Part shown: positions 45,402 through 54,276 of the stretch, piece by piece
Numbering within the stretch: position 1 is the stretch's first letter
How the letters are laid out: each line of letters starts with the position of its first letter
Assembly (NCBI GenBank): GCA_025056455.1
Contig: JANWVY010000001.1
Coordinates: 753,757 to 817,756, forward strand
Length of the DNA: 64,000 nt
Direction: 5' to 3'
DNA from: Bryobacteraceae bacterium
GTDB lineage: Bacteria; Acidobacteriota; Terriglobia; Bryobacterales; Bryobacteraceae
Made by a program: the position numbers and the translations under genes
Notes under the pieces: model-generated
Database searches by the model: none
What the model saw: the letters and a program-made list of their open reading frames with translations, nothing else
Told to the model about the DNA's origin: nothing

Positions 45402-48323
45402 CTATTCCACGGTGACCGTGGCGCCTTGGAGCAGGACCGCCGCCTGCTGTTTTGAAGAATCCATCAGGCGGACGTTCGACAGCTGAATTTGCGTCGTTCC
45501 TGGCGCCAGGGCCTCAAACTGTAAGACGAGTAAAGCGCCCGAAGCGTTCACTCCTGGCGAGCCGGGTCGCCGGCTGAGGTCGATTTGCGCTACTCCCAGT
45601 TCATGGGCGATCACGGGAAGCAGGTCGATCGGCTGGCCATCTGGATTCAAAGCCCCACCGTGCATGACCTTAATTAACCGGAGCACTTTGGGGTCGTATT
45701 CGACGCGCAAAGGCGCGGCCACTAAATCCGCAGCCTCTGAGATGTTCAATACCATCGGAAAAGTGGTATCTCGCTGCGCCCGGACGAATCCGGAGTGGAA
45801 GTGCAGCACGGGCAGGGACTGGCGGTCCGGGGCCTGGTCGACGGCAAGCAGGCGCGAGGAGCTGGCTGCGCGGATCCGAGCATCGGCCTTGATATCAGCC
45901 GCCGTTAGACCATCGGGTTGAGCGAGGGAAGAGGGTCTCGCGATTTCGGCCTTGGGGGCCGGCGGGGCGACGGCCGTTGCAGAGGCGGGAGAGGCCGCCT
46001 GCGGAGCTTCCGGATTTGAGGCGCGAGCCATGCCGGAGCTCAAGGCAAGCGCCGGAGCGGGTCCAGGGGTTGACGGAAGCAAGGCCGAAGAGCTTGTTGC
46101 CTCATCGTTTGTGGTTTGCCCGGAGCTGGTTCGCTCCCAAGCCACAGACAGAGCTGGCGGATTGGAGGAGACCACCGGGATACCGAAGGAGTTGTTCAAC
46201 CGGTCCCAGGCCACACTTTGGACGCCGTAAAACAGGTGGGTTCGGGCCACACCGCCCAGCTCATCCGGCCGCTTAACGGGCGGCACTTGGGGAGGGACGG
46301 CCGGGCTGGGCGCACCGGCTGGGCCAAGGGGTGCTGGCGCTGGGGCCGGGGGCGCCACACTTGGCTTAGGGGTAGGAGGCGAAGGGGGCGATGCCGGCGG
46401 AACCGGGGAAAGCGGCGACGGCGGCGCAGTGATAGCAGGAGCCGTCCCGGTTCCAGGTGAAGGGGGCGTTGAGGGCGACTCGGGCCGCGGAGCGTAGGAA
46501 AGTTTCACCGTGGCGTCGTTGCCCGCAGCAATCCCGCGCAAGTTGGCCGGCGTAATTTCCGGCGCGCGAACAATGTGAGGAATCAACGCAATGACCAACT
46601 CGGTTTCCACCCGCTCCCGGTTCTCACTCGAGAACAGGCGGCGTAAAAACGGAACGTTGCCGACCCCTGGAATTCCGTTGACAGTGAGAGAATCGGTGAG
46701 GCCGGTTAACCCTCCGAGCAAACTGACTTCGCCTTCCCGCAAACGGATGTCGTGAATCATTTTGCGCTGTCCGATCACCGGTTGCTGCAGTCCGCCAATG
46801 TCAACCCGCTCACGAACCGTGGAAAGTTCGAGCTCCACATGCAGCGAGACCTCGTCCGGCCCGTGGACCTTGGGCGTAATGTCGACGTTGACCCCTACGT
46901 CGGCAAACTGAAACTGCGTGCTGACGAGCGGGCTGATGCCAGTTCCCACGGCTCCAAAACCAGGCTGAAAGCTGCCCGACGCAAACGGGATTTTATCCCC
47001 AAGCCGCAGGGAGGCCTTTTGCATTTCAACCGCGCGCACCTGAGGAGCTTGGAGCACGCGTCCTTCGCGGTTGCTAAACAGGGCTTTGAAAACAGCTCCA
47101 GGCAAGGTGACGGAAAAATCGTTGGTGGAAATTCTCCCAACGCGGGCCAGCGAAATGGCGGTGTTGCTTGAACTCGAGCTGGTGGTAGAGGAAGAGCCCG
47201 ATCCGTTGGAGGAGCTGGTGGTTCCGCTCAACACCGGATTTCGCGGAGTGAAACCAACCGGGATGTTGAGGCTCGGGTTGCCGGCCGAAGCGAGCGAGGC
47301 GGCCAGTTCCCGGCTCTTGGTTTTGCTCATCTCCATCACCACCACGTCGATGACGACCTCAGCCTTCGGCTTATCGAGATCGAGAATGAGCTTTTCGGCC
47401 AGCGCCACTTGGTCCACGGTACCGCGAATGATGATCACATACTGACCGTTGTAGGTAAACAGGCGTCGCACTTCGGTGACGGCACGTACGGCGGTGGCGA
47501 TTTCCTGAAGTTCCTGGACGGTAGTGACGTTGTTGAGGTAGAAAGTCTTGACCACCATGTCCTCGTAATCACGCCGTTTAGTGACGTTATCTGCAGTAAC
47601 GAAGATGGTGTTTTGAGATAGGGGTTTCCAGAAGGATTTGGTTTGGATGGCGACGTAGTCCAGCGCCTGCTCGAGGGTTGCGTTGTTGAGGTCGACGAAA
47701 AAGTCGCGGCCCGTGTTCTGGTACTCGGTATCGAAGATCACATTGATGCCGGCGAGCTTACAGATGGTCTCAAAGAGGATTTTGGGGGGCTGCCGGTTCA
47801 TCTTGAGAGTGATGGGAGCGCGGTTGAGCGGTTTCAGCTCCGGCGCTGGCTGCAATAAGTTGATTTTTTCTTCAACTTCCTTGCGTGCTTCCTGGGCAGG
47901 GGTCAGTCCACGGTCTTTGCTTTCGGTGGCCGGCCGGCCCTTCTCGCGCTCGATCATTTCGAGCGTTCGCCGGATCTCCTGTTCGGCGATGGAAGAGGAC
48001 GGATCAATGGCGTACGCCTTTTGGAACTCGGCCAGAGCTTCCTCGAGTTTGCCTTCCTGGCGGATCTGCTGGCCCTTGTCGACATGGAGTTGCGCGGCTT
48101 GGAAGCGCACGCGGCGCGCACCCATCTGATAGCCGACGTGCTGGGGGTCCTCGAGGATCGCCTTCTCGTAGAGATCCAGAGCTTCCTCCCAGTTGCGGCG
48201 CTGCTCCGCGGCCTTGGCTTGGCGATAGTACTTATCCCCCTTTCGGTTCCAGGCCTCGAGCGGAGCGGCAAGGATCAGCGCCACGGCGAAAAATGTTGCC
48301 CAGGAATACGTCTTCGCTTCCAT
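45402..48323 (-). CDS. Secretin (GspD/PilQ family) with N-terminal TPRs and C-terminal cohesin-like domain
   Basis: A 973-residue outer-membrane secretin. Order: signal peptide (about 1-24); TPR-like helices (about 28-125, with WEEALDLYEKAILEDPQHVG and KLEEALAEFQKAYAIDP); N0/STN domain (about 165-245); N1-type domain (about 250-330); secretin core (about 390-605, with IRLREGEVSLLGGLTG and VPFLRRLFSSE). A long Pro/Ala-rich linker (about 620-700) follows, then a cohesin-like beta-sandwich at the end (about 835-973, with TFPMVLNISEAADLVAAPL and LVLQFEALAPG). TPR plus cohesin-like ends are known in secretins of this phylum. It heads a cluster with two pseudopilin genes and has a promoter candidate just upstream. 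Confidence 0.92.
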   Translation of the reverse strand: MEAKTYSWATFFAVALILAAPLEAWNRKGDKYYRQAKAAEQRRNWEEALDLYEKAILEDPQHVGYQMGARRVRFQAAQLHVDKGQQIRQEGKLEEALAEFQKAYAIDPSSSIAEQEIRRTLEMIEREKGRPATESKDRGLTPAQEARKEVEEKINLLQPAPELKPLNRAPITLKMNRQPPKILFETICKLAGINVIFDTEYQNTGRDFFVDLNNATLEQALDYVAIQTKSFWKPLSQNTIFVTADNVTKRRDYEDMVVKTFYLNNVTTVQELQEIATAVRAVTEVRRLFTYNGQYVIIIRGTVDQVALAEKLILDLDKPKAEVVIDVVVMEMSKTKSRELAASLASAGNPSLNIPVGFTPRNPVLSGTTSSSNGSGSSSTTSSSSSNTAISLARVGRISTNDFSVTLPGAVFKALFSNREGRVLQAPQVRAVEMQKASLRLGDKIPFASGSFQPGFGAVGTGISPLVSTQFQFADVGVNVDITPKVHGPDEVSLHVELELSTVRERVDIGGLQQPVIGQRKMIHDIRLREGEVSLLGGLTGLTDSLTVNGIPGVGNVPFLRRLFSSENRERVETELVIALIPHIVRAPEITPANLRGIAAGNDATVKLSYAPRPESPSTPPSPGTGTAPAITAPPSPLSPVPPASPPSPPTPKPSVAPPAPAPAPLGPAGAPSPAVPPQVPPVKRPDELGGVARTHLFYGVQSVAWDRLNNSFGIPVVSSNPPALSVAWERTSSGQTTNDEATSSSALLPSTPGPAPALALSSGMARASNPEAPQAASPASATAVAPPAPKAEIARPSSLAQPDGLTAADIKADARIRAASSSRLLAVDQAPDRQSLPVLHFHSGFVRAQRDTTFPMVLNISEAADLVAAPLRVEYDPKVLRLIKVMHGGALNPDGQPIDLLPVIAHELGVAQIDLSRRPGSPGVNASGALLVLQFEALAPGTTQIQLSNVRLMDSSKQQAAVLLQGATVTVE

Positions 48324-48345
48324 CCTATTGATTTTTCAACCGCAT

Positions 48346-48374
48346 GATATAGTCAAGAAGAGGATGAACCTCAA
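48346..48374 (-). promoter_or_regulatory. Promoter candidate for the secretin cluster
   Basis: On the minus strand, TTGAGG (48374-48369), a 17-base spacer and TATATC (48351-48346) resemble a sigma-70 promoter. They are placed so that transcription would begin about 15 bases before the secretin ATG. Confidence 0.35.
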
Positions 48375-48416
48375 GCAAGCTTGACGTAAAAACCCCTTCT
48401 GGCGTGGAGCCCCAAA

Positions 48417-48890
48417 ATGGCGACCAGTGAAAAAAGCCCGATCAGGATTTTGAGTGAGAACCGTCAAGCTTGGCATAACTACTATCTTTCGGATCGCCTA
48501 GAGGCGGGCCTCGTGCTGAGCGGCACCGAAGTGAAGGCGGCGCGGGCGGGCAAGGTACAGCTGCGGGACGCCTACGCAGAGGTGGACAATCATGAAGCCT
48601 GGCTCGTCAACGCGCACATTAGTGAATATAGCCACGGTAACCGCTTCAACCACGAGCCGACCCGACGCCGCAAGCTGCTCTTGCACCGGAGGGAAATCGA
48701 GAAACTTTCTGGAAAGATCCAGCAAAAAGGCCTGACCATCTTACCGACGAAACTGTATCTCAAAGGGGGCCTGGTGAAAGTTGAGCTAGCCGTCGGTCAA
48801 GGCAAAAAGCTTCACGATAAGCGCGAGGTGGAGCGGAAGCGGACTCAAGAGGCGGAGGCGAAGGCTGGGCTGGCCAGAAACCAGAGGTGA
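48417..48890 (+). CDS. smpB: SsrA-binding protein SmpB
   Basis: A 157-residue OB-fold protein that carries tmRNA to stalled ribosomes. Hallmarks are ILSENRQAWHNYYLSDRLEAG, LSGTEVKAARAGKVQLRDAY, EAWLVNAHISEYSHGNRFNHE and RRKLLLHRREIEKL, followed by KLYLKGGLVKVELAVGQGKK and the basic C-terminal tail (HDKREVERKR) that enters the mRNA channel. It is complete and of normal length. No tmRNA gene was found next to it in the following 200 bases. It is divergent from the secretin gene. Confidence 0.97.
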   Translation: MATSEKSPIRILSENRQAWHNYYLSDRLEAGLVLSGTEVKAARAGKVQLRDAYAEVDNHEAWLVNAHISEYSHGNRFNHEPTRRRKLLLHRREIEKLSGKIQQKGLTILPTKLYLKGGLVKVELAVGQGKKLHDKREVERKRTQEAEAKAGLARNQR

Positions 48891-48950
48891 GACCGCTCAC
48901 GTCCGGATAGGCGGTTGGCGGCGGAGGGAAAGTGGGAGGGCCGCTCGACC

Positions 48951-48990
48951 GCAGAAGGAAAAAGGGAGCCAGTCACAAGGACTGGCTCCC
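48951..48990 (-). terminator. Intrinsic terminator of the DksA-like gene
   Basis: GGGAGCCAGTC (48964-48974) and GACTGGCTCCC (48980-48990) form a perfect 11-bp stem with loop ACAAG. On the minus strand it is followed at once by TTTTTCC, the classical T-tract, about 100 bases after the DksA-like stop. It may also stop smpB transcripts, though no T-tract follows on the plus strand. Confidence 0.8.
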
Positions 48991-49090
48991 GTGGGAACAG
49001 GTGATTGGGGAGGGAAACTCGAGGAAACGAGCCCCTTGCCGACGGGTCCTCGCAAGGCGCGAAGAACCGCACCAAGCGCTTGCCTCCCCC

Positions 49091-49498
49091 TCAAGCGGCA
49101 TCGGCGAAGTAGGCCTGAGACTCAAAAAACGGTTCATCTCCCGGGACGGTCTCAGTCTCTTGTTGCGAGGCGTCGGCGCGCTCCTGACACTTGATGCAGA
49201 GCGCCGCCCAGGGAACAGCATGTAAACGCCGCGGGCTAATTTCCTCTTCGCAGTGCAGACAGACACCGTAGCTGCCATCCTCGATGCGGGCAAGAGCGCG
49301 CTGAATTTCCCGGATGAGACGTGCGTCCCGGTTCAGCTGCGCGACGGCGAGGTCGCGCTGCAGCATGTTTTGCAAATCGTCAAGCGAGTCTGGCGCCCGT
49401 TCAATTTGGATTTCGTCCCGGCGGTCGGAGCTTTGGCTTAACTCGGCCAGTTTGGCCAGCAACGCCTCTTTGAATTTTTCGATTTGTGACTTTGTCAT
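49091..49498 (-). CDS. DksA/TraR-type zinc-finger transcription factor
   Basis: 135 residues from ATG 49498, preceded by AGGAGATG; a longer in-frame start at 49558 lies within the upstream gene. A coiled coil (about 1-70) is followed by the four-cysteine zinc finger YGVCLHC (C80, C83) and CIKCQ (C101, C104), as in DksA, which binds the RNA polymerase secondary channel and works with ppGpp. The coiled-coil tip has PDSLDD rather than the exact DksA acidic motif, so it may be a DksA-like paralogue rather than DksA itself. It lies 16 bases downstream of a DUF302-like gene and ends at a strong terminator. Confidence 0.85.
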   Translation of the reverse strand: MTKSQIEKFKEALLAKLAELSQSSDRRDEIQIERAPDSLDDLQNMLQRDLAVAQLNRDARLIREIQRALARIEDGSYGVCLHCEEEISPRRLHAVPWAALCIKCQERADASQQETETVPGDEPFFESQAYFADAA

Positions 49499-49514
49499 TT
49501 TGGCATCTCCTGAA

Positions 49515-49964
49515 TCAATCCATTGGTCGGCATCCGAACCCGGTAGGGCCACCACCATTGAATTTCAAGAAATGGGATGCAACAGGCCGCCCGCCGGTTG
49601 CGTAAATCGCTCCCTCGAGTTTGCGAATTTGCGAGTCTGGCTGGGCTGGCGTACGCTCGTAGCAGATTTGTGTTTTGCCCTGAATCTCAATGAGGATAAC
49701 AGGCACGATAGAGTTCAGAATCGCAGCCGGCTCTTGAACCGCCCAGCGAAGTGCGTCAAGCGGGGAGAAGACTCCTAAAGCGAGGCTCGTTCGAAGAGCG
49801 ACACCAGACAGCTGCCGGAGCTGCTCAGAAGTGTGCCACTCAAATGCGATGGCAAATCCAGCGCGAGCGAGCTCGTGTTTGAAACGATCCGCCACCTTCT
49901 GGCAGGGATCGAGGGCAAGAAACCAGGTGGCCCTGGCGCCGGTGACAAAATGGGGCGCTGACAT
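49515..49964 (-). CDS. DUF302-like protein (weak match)
   Basis: A 149-residue protein without a signal peptide. The pattern VADRFKHELARAGFAIAFEW, LALGVFSPLDALRWAVQEP and LNSIVPVILIEI follows the DUF302 plan (an amphipathic helix, an LGxxxPxxAxxAL helix, and a hydrophobic strand where the family often has a P-C-N motif). That cysteine is replaced here by I-V-P. The C-terminal 50 residues (from about 100) are extra and end in a Gly-rich tail. The function of DUF302 is not known; some members bind metals or act near redox proteins. It is first in a two-gene unit with the DksA-like gene. Confidence 0.5.
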   Translation of the reverse strand: MSAPHFVTGARATWFLALDPCQKVADRFKHELARAGFAIAFEWHTSEQLRQLSGVALRTSLALGVFSPLDALRWAVQEPAAILNSIVPVILIEIQGKTQICYERTPAQPDSQIRKLEGAIYATGGRPVASHFLKFNGGGPTGFGCRPMD

Positions 49965-50096
49965 TGGGACCTCGCTTGGATGGTTGCCCTACCACTGCAC
50001 CGGGTGGAACGGTCCGCTGCGGCCGACACGCCGGGCGAGGGGCGGGGCCTACCTTCGAACGCCCAGCGCGTCGGAGGCAACAGCATGCCGGTGCAC

Positions 50097-50582
50097 TTAC
50101 TCGCTAACGCCGCTTGAGGCCGATGCGGTTTGCGCCGCCCAAGTCTTCTCCAGCCGGCTAACGGTCTCCTGGAGCATGGCAGCACGCTTGGCAATTCCAT
50201 CCGCATGGGCGCGGATCATGCTGCGGTTGCGATTGAAGTCGCCTGCAAGCTCGCTTTTGCGCTCATGGAAGATGGCCAGCAATTGCACCTTGTCCTTCAG
50301 TAGTTGCCAGTCGCGGCCCAAGGCATTGAGGTCAGAACGGGACGCCTCAATCTGGGCAACCGCGCCTTTTAGCTTCTCGATGCTCTCCGAGGTCATCATC
50401 AGCTTCGACTTGAGCGCGTCCTCGGAGAGTGTTTTCTTTTTGAGTCCAAGGTTAATCTCCTGAGCCTGACTTTGAACCATGCGGGCATGGTCGGCAATCG
50501 TGCGAAGCGGATCCTTGGCGAACACCGGCGCGCTCAGCAGGATGGCGCCAGAAAGCAGGACAGACGTACTGAAAATTCGCAT
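50097..50582 (-). CDS. Secreted helical protein of unknown function
   Basis: 161 residues from ATG 50582, which has GAGGAG about 10 bases upstream and gives a signal peptide (MRIFSTSVLLSGAILLSAPV, cleaved near FAK). An upstream in-frame ATG at 50657 would put 25 Arg-rich residues before the signal. The mature part is almost wholly alpha-helical (SQAQEINLGLKKKTLSEDAL, LKSKLMMTSESIEKLKGAVA) with heptad-like spacing, suggesting a periplasmic coiled coil. No known family was recognised. It lies downstream of the two-component genes on the same strand but is separated from them by about 350 bases. Confidence 0.65.
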   Translation of the reverse strand: MRIFSTSVLLSGAILLSAPVFAKDPLRTIADHARMVQSQAQEINLGLKKKTLSEDALKSKLMMTSESIEKLKGAVAQIEASRSDLNALGRDWQLLKDKVQLLAIFHERKSELAGDFNRNRSMIRAHADGIAKRAAMLQETVSRLEKTWAAQTASASSGVSE

Positions 50583-50900
50583 GGTCGTTGTTCTCCTCGG
50601 TGTGGAATTCTGCCGCGCCAAGCGATTTGGGCTGTTGGGAGCTCGGCGCATTCGCATCTGCGAGGAGCAACGGTATTACCAAAACAAAATCCGCTAGAAC
50701 TGCAAGCGTTTCCGCGCAAGCGACAGGCAGATGACGGAAAACCGCTGTCCCTTTGCAGCCAGCCGGCGCTGAAAGAGTGCCGGAAAAGGCTTAGTCTGGT
50801 ACTGGTCGACAGGCCAATTTTTGATCCTCTTCTCCCTGGTAGCCGGAGAGGCAGAAAGCCAAGCCGAGAAGGGAAGTCACGCGGCACGGTGCCAGATTTG

Positions 50901-50932
50901 CTTCCGAAGGGATGGGAATTTTCCTTCGGAAG
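50901..50932 (-). terminator. Hairpin directly after the response regulator gene
   Basis: CTTCCGAAGG (50901-50910) and CCTTCGGAAG (50923-50932) form a perfect 10-bp stem starting one base after the stop codon of the response regulator gene. A T-tract is lacking (CAAATC follows), so it may terminate weakly or protect the mRNA end. The remaining gap 50583-50900 shows no gene. Confidence 0.5.
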
Positions 50933-50933
50933 T

Positions 50934-52301
50934 TCACGGCTTGCTGAGCCCGTACTTTTCCATGCGGTAGATGAGGGTTTTACGGCTGATGTCGAGATAG
51001 CGCGCAGCCTTGGACTGGTTCCAGTCCGCTTTTTGCAGGGCACGCAACAGCAACTCGCGCTCAACGCCCTCCAAACTGATTCCCTCTTCCGGGATGTCGA
51101 TTGGGATCGAGCCTGCTGACGGGCCGGTTGCGCGCCGCATGCAGTCCGGGAGATCCTCGAGGCTGACTTCATCCGTGCGGGCCAGCACGATCATGCGTTC
51201 GATGACGTTTTCCAGCTCGCGGATGTTGCCCGGCCAGCGGTAGTTCGTGAAGTACGGCATCAGATGATGGGGAAAACGGAGATTCTCGCGGCCGAGCCTT
51301 TGCTTGGCGCGGGCAAAGAAGTGGTTTACGAGTTCCGGAATATCCTCTGTGCGCTCGCGCAAGGGGGGCAGTTCAATGGGAATCACGGCGAGCCGGTAGT
51401 AGAGATCTTCGCGGAAGGTTCCGTCTTCAACCATGGCCTGTAGGTTGCGGTGAGTGGCGGCAATAATCCGCACGTCCACCTTAATGGCCTCGGTTCCGCC
51501 AACTTTTTCGATCTCACGCTCTTGGATCATGCGCAAGAGCTTGACTTGCAACTCGAAGGGCATTTCCCCAATTTCGTCAAGAAAGAGAGTGCCCCCATCG
51601 GCCGCCTCGACCTTACCCTTTTTATGATTGACGGCTCCCGTGAAAGCGCCTTTAACATGGCCAAAGAGTTCTGATTCGAGCAGTTCGCGCGGAATGGCGC
51701 CGCAGTTGATGGCAACAAAAGGGCCGTCTTTGCGGCGGCTTGAAAAGTGGACGGCCTTGGCCAAAAGTTCTTTGCCTGTCCCGGTCTCGCCGCGCAGCAG
51801 AACGGTGGAATCGCTCTGAGCGGCTCGCGAGGCCACGTCCAGCGTGTAGAGCAAGGCTCGGGACCGGCCGATGATGTTCTCAAAACCATACTTCTGATCG
51901 AGGCTATTGCGCAGGGTCTGAATTTCTTCGCGCATTTTGACATGCTCAAGCGCGCGCCCGATCACCAGCAGCAAGGCGTCGCCGTCGATGGGTTTCGTGA
52001 GGTAGTCGTAGGCGCCTGCTTTCATCGCTTCCACCGCCGTGTCCACACTCCCGTAAGCGGTCATCACGACGACGATGATGTCGGGATAATCAGCTTTGAT
52101 GCGGCGAAGCAAGTCAAGACCGGAAGCTCCAGGCATGCGCAAGTCGGTCAGAACAAGAGAGAAGGAGCGGCGAGCGAGTTTCTCCTCTGCTTCCTCAGCT
52201 GAGGCAGCCACATCCACCAAATACCCAGCTTTTTGCAAGCGGACCTGGGTAACGCGGCGCAGGCTCTCCTCGTCATCGACGATCAGAACGGGATGACTCA
52301 T
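50934..52301 (-). CDS. Sigma-54-dependent response regulator (NtrC family)
   Basis: A 455-residue regulator with three domains. Receiver (about 4-115): acidic pair D9/D10 and phospho-acceptor D53 in LTDLRMPG. Central AAA+ domain (about 140-370): Walker A GETGTGKE, the sigma-54 contact loop GAFTGA, Walker [14 protein letters not shown] and the arginine finger region [21 protein letters not shown]-terminal Fis-type helix-turn-helix (about 410-455, [20 protein letters not shown]). It is activated by phosphorylation from the sensor kinase whose stop overlaps its start by 4 bases (ATGA). It would drive sigma-54 promoters elsewhere; no clear -24/-12 promoter was found in this window. Confidence 0.96.
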   Translation of the reverse strand: MSHPVLIVDDEESLRRVTQVRLQKAGYLVDVAASAEEAEEKLARRSFSLVLTDLRMPGASGLDLLRRIKADYPDIIVVVMTAYGSVDTAVEAMKAGAYDYLTKPIDGDALLLVIGRALEHVKMREEIQTLRNSLDQKYGFENIIGRSRALLYTLDVASRAAQSDSTVLLRGETGTGKELLAKAVHFSSRRKDGPFVAINCGAIPRELLESELFGHVKGAFTGAVNHKKGKVEAADGGTLFLDEIGEMPFELQVKLLRMIQEREIEKVGGTEAIKVDVRIIAATHRNLQAMVEDGTFREDLYYRLAVIPIELPPLRERTEDIPELVNHFFARAKQRLGRENLRFPHHLMPYFTNYRWPGNIRELENVIERMIVLARTDEVSLEDLPDCMRRATGPSAGSIPIDIPEEGISLEGVERELLLRALQKADWNQSKAARYLDISRKTLIYRMEKYGLSKP

Positions 52302-53425
52302 CGGGCGGCCTCTTTTCTGGCGGTGGAAGGATGCAGGGGCAAGATTGCGGTGAAAATCGCGCCATGTGGCTTTTGATTGTCGACTGTAATCAACCCTCCG
52401 TGAGCAATCATAATCTTCTGGGCAATGGCGAGACCAAGACCGGTGCCATCTTTCTTGGTTGTGTAAAACGGGCTGAACAGTTTTTCGATTTCATCGGGCG
52501 GGACACCGGGACCCTCGTCGCGCACTTCAATGGCAAGGCTAGAATTGTGGGGATAAAGACGGAGATCGACGTTGCCGCCCTGGGGCATGGCTTGAACGGC
52601 ATTCATCGTGAGATTCAGAACCACTTGCCGGATTTGTTCTGGATCACATTCCACTTTGGGAAGATGAGGAGGCAGCTCAACGCGAACCTTCACGTTTTGC
52701 TTAGCCGCGCTGACACTCACTAAGTTTGCGACCGAGTGCATCATAGCAGCCAGCGAAGTCTCTTGGTATTCTGGCGGACGCGGACGGGCGAAGTCGAGCA
52801 AGTCGGTCAATAGGCGGGACAGGCGTTTGGACTCCTTCTTGATGATCTGGACGAACTCTTCGCGCAGATCGTCGGAGACAGCGCCGGGCCGGAGAAGATC
52901 CGCGGCGCCTTCAATACTAGCGAGCGGGTTCCGGATCTCGTGAGCAAGACTAGCGGCGAGCTGTCCGATGGCGGAAAATTGTTCGGCGCGCCGCAGATGC
53001 TGAAAATTATCCTGAAGCTCGCGGTAGGTATCAGCGAGCTGGCGGTTCAAAGCTTCGAGTTGCTGGCTGCGGCGCCGTTCCCGGTCGGCGAGCACGCCAA
53101 GGACCGAGCCAACAATGAATAAATCGAGCGCTTCGCCAAACTGGTCGGGCGAGTATCCACTAGGCCAGGGCGACCAAAGAATACGAGGCAGATAACACAA
53201 GGCGGCTAAAGCCGCAGCCAGCAGCGCCCCGCGCAGCCCAAACCAAAAGGCGGCGACAACGATGGGTAAGAAATACAAATACTGGATCGCTTTGCTGAGC
53301 AGGAGCCACTTTTGCGGGACATACAGGTAAGCCACCGTGATGAGGGCAATACAAACTGCGACACTCAGGGCACGGATGCGGTTGTGCAAGGCGCGCTTCG
53401 AGTCGTCCTCAAACATCCTCAGCAT
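52298..53425 (-). CDS. Membrane sensor histidine kinase
   Basis: About 375 residues from ATG 53425 (ATG 53416 is also possible; the frame extends to 53542 with unlike sequence). Four or five hydrophobic spans occupy about 18-112 with almost no periplasmic loop, so it probably senses a membrane or cytoplasmic signal. A coiled linker (about 115-150) leads to the dimerisation domain with H162 in AHEIRNPLASIEG. The ATPase domain has the N box NLTMNAVQAM, G1 DEGPGVPPDE and G2 GTGLGLAIAQK. It is of the NtrB/AtoS type. It pairs with the adjacent NtrC-family regulator through a 4-base overlap. Confidence 0.93.
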   Translation of the reverse strand: MLRMFEDDSKRALHNRIRALSVAVCIALITVAYLYVPQKWLLLSKAIQYLYFLPIVVAAFWFGLRGALLAAALAALCYLPRILWSPWPSGYSPDQFGEALDLFIVGSVLGVLADRERRRSQQLEALNRQLADTYRELQDNFQHLRRAEQFSAIGQLAASLAHEIRNPLASIEGAADLLRPGAVSDDLREEFVQIIKKESKRLSRLLTDLLDFARPRPPEYQETSLAAMMHSVANLVSVSAAKQNVKVRVELPPHLPKVECDPEQIRQVVLNLTMNAVQAMPQGGNVDLRLYPHNSSLAIEVRDEGPGVPPDEIEKLFSPFYTTKKDGTGLGLAIAQKIMIAHGGLITVDNQKPHGAIFTAILPLHPSTARKEAAR

Positions 53426-53604
53426 GGTTGGCACGATGCCTGCCGCAAAAGGCGCAGGCTGACCCAGATGGGGCAAAAACTTGCTGTTGGCATTGGGTTG
53501 GATTCTGCTTGCGCGCTTTTGGTTGCAATCTGGCAGCCACACCGTTAGTCTTGAGGTAGCGAGGGCCAGAGAATCGTTTCGTCTTTCGCTGGGAAAGAGG
53601 TTCT

Positions 53605-54255
53605 ATGCGGTGGCTGATTTGTTTTGTTGCATCGCTTACGCCCAGCTTGGCCGGTGCTTCGGAGCCAAGCGAGCCGAAGCTGGAATCTACAGCAACAAAG
53701 CCGCTGGCCCCCCTGGTACGAGGCGTTTTCCAGCAGTGGACCGGGTCAAAAGTGAATGGCCTTTTTCAATTCCAGACTTCTGACACACAACTGCACGTTT
53801 GCGCCTTTTCGCAGCGGACCTACTTTGAATCCGACCACCGCCGTGCGTCGATCGCCTCCATTCAAACGGGAAATCTTGTGGAAGTACTCTCGGAGCGGGT
53901 TGCGGAACCGCCGAACTGTCGCGCGTTGATTGTGCGGGTGGTCGTGGAAAGCTCAGCCTTGAGAGTCCGCCGCCCCTTTTCGCCTCCCAGCGAGCCGATT
54001 CTGCCGCGGGGCAATCTGCTGCTGAGCGGCATTGTCGTGCGTACCGATGAAAACGCCCTACTGCTGCGCACGCGGCGCGGCCAAAGTCATTGGATTCAGT
54101 TGCGCCGAGATACCCGGTTCGGCGCCGAAGGCGCGGCAGTGACCCGGGAGGATCTGCCCTTGAATCGGCCGGTCCAAATCCGAGCTGGGCGGGGACTGGA
54201 GAACGACCTCGAGGCCTACTCGATTGTGTGGGGCGAGATCCTCAAACCACGCTGA
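53605..54255 (+). CDS. Secreted protein with two small beta domains, unknown function
   Basis: A 216-residue protein with a signal peptide (MRWLICFVASLTPSLAGASE). Two similar beta-rich units follow, about 38-115 (GVFQQWTGSKVNGLFQF) and about 130-212 (LLLSGIVVRTDENALLLRTR). Each begins with a strand in which a factor is said to be dependent on context, like the DUF5666/OB-like repeats of other periplasmic proteins, and each contains a hydrophobic strand followed by a basic loop. No catalytic residues are apparent. It is divergent from the sensor kinase gene and converges with the lhgO gene 21 bases downstream. The family assignment is tentative. Confidence 0.6.
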   Translation: MRWLICFVASLTPSLAGASEPSEPKLESTATKPLAPLVRGVFQQWTGSKVNGLFQFQTSDTQLHVCAFSQRTYFESDHRRASIASIQTGNLVEVLSERVAEPPNCRALIVRVVVESSALRVRRPFSPPSEPILPRGNLLLSGIVVRTDENALLLRTRRGQSHWIQLRRDTRFGAEGAAVTREDLPLNRPVQIRAGRGLENDLEAYSIVWGEILKPR

Positions 54256-54276
54256 GGCGCCTGGCTGCGACGAATG

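Noticed and set aside
48891-49090. tmRNA gene next to smpB
   Set aside because: No tRNA-Ala-like ends or tag frame; the only structure is the terminator hairpin.
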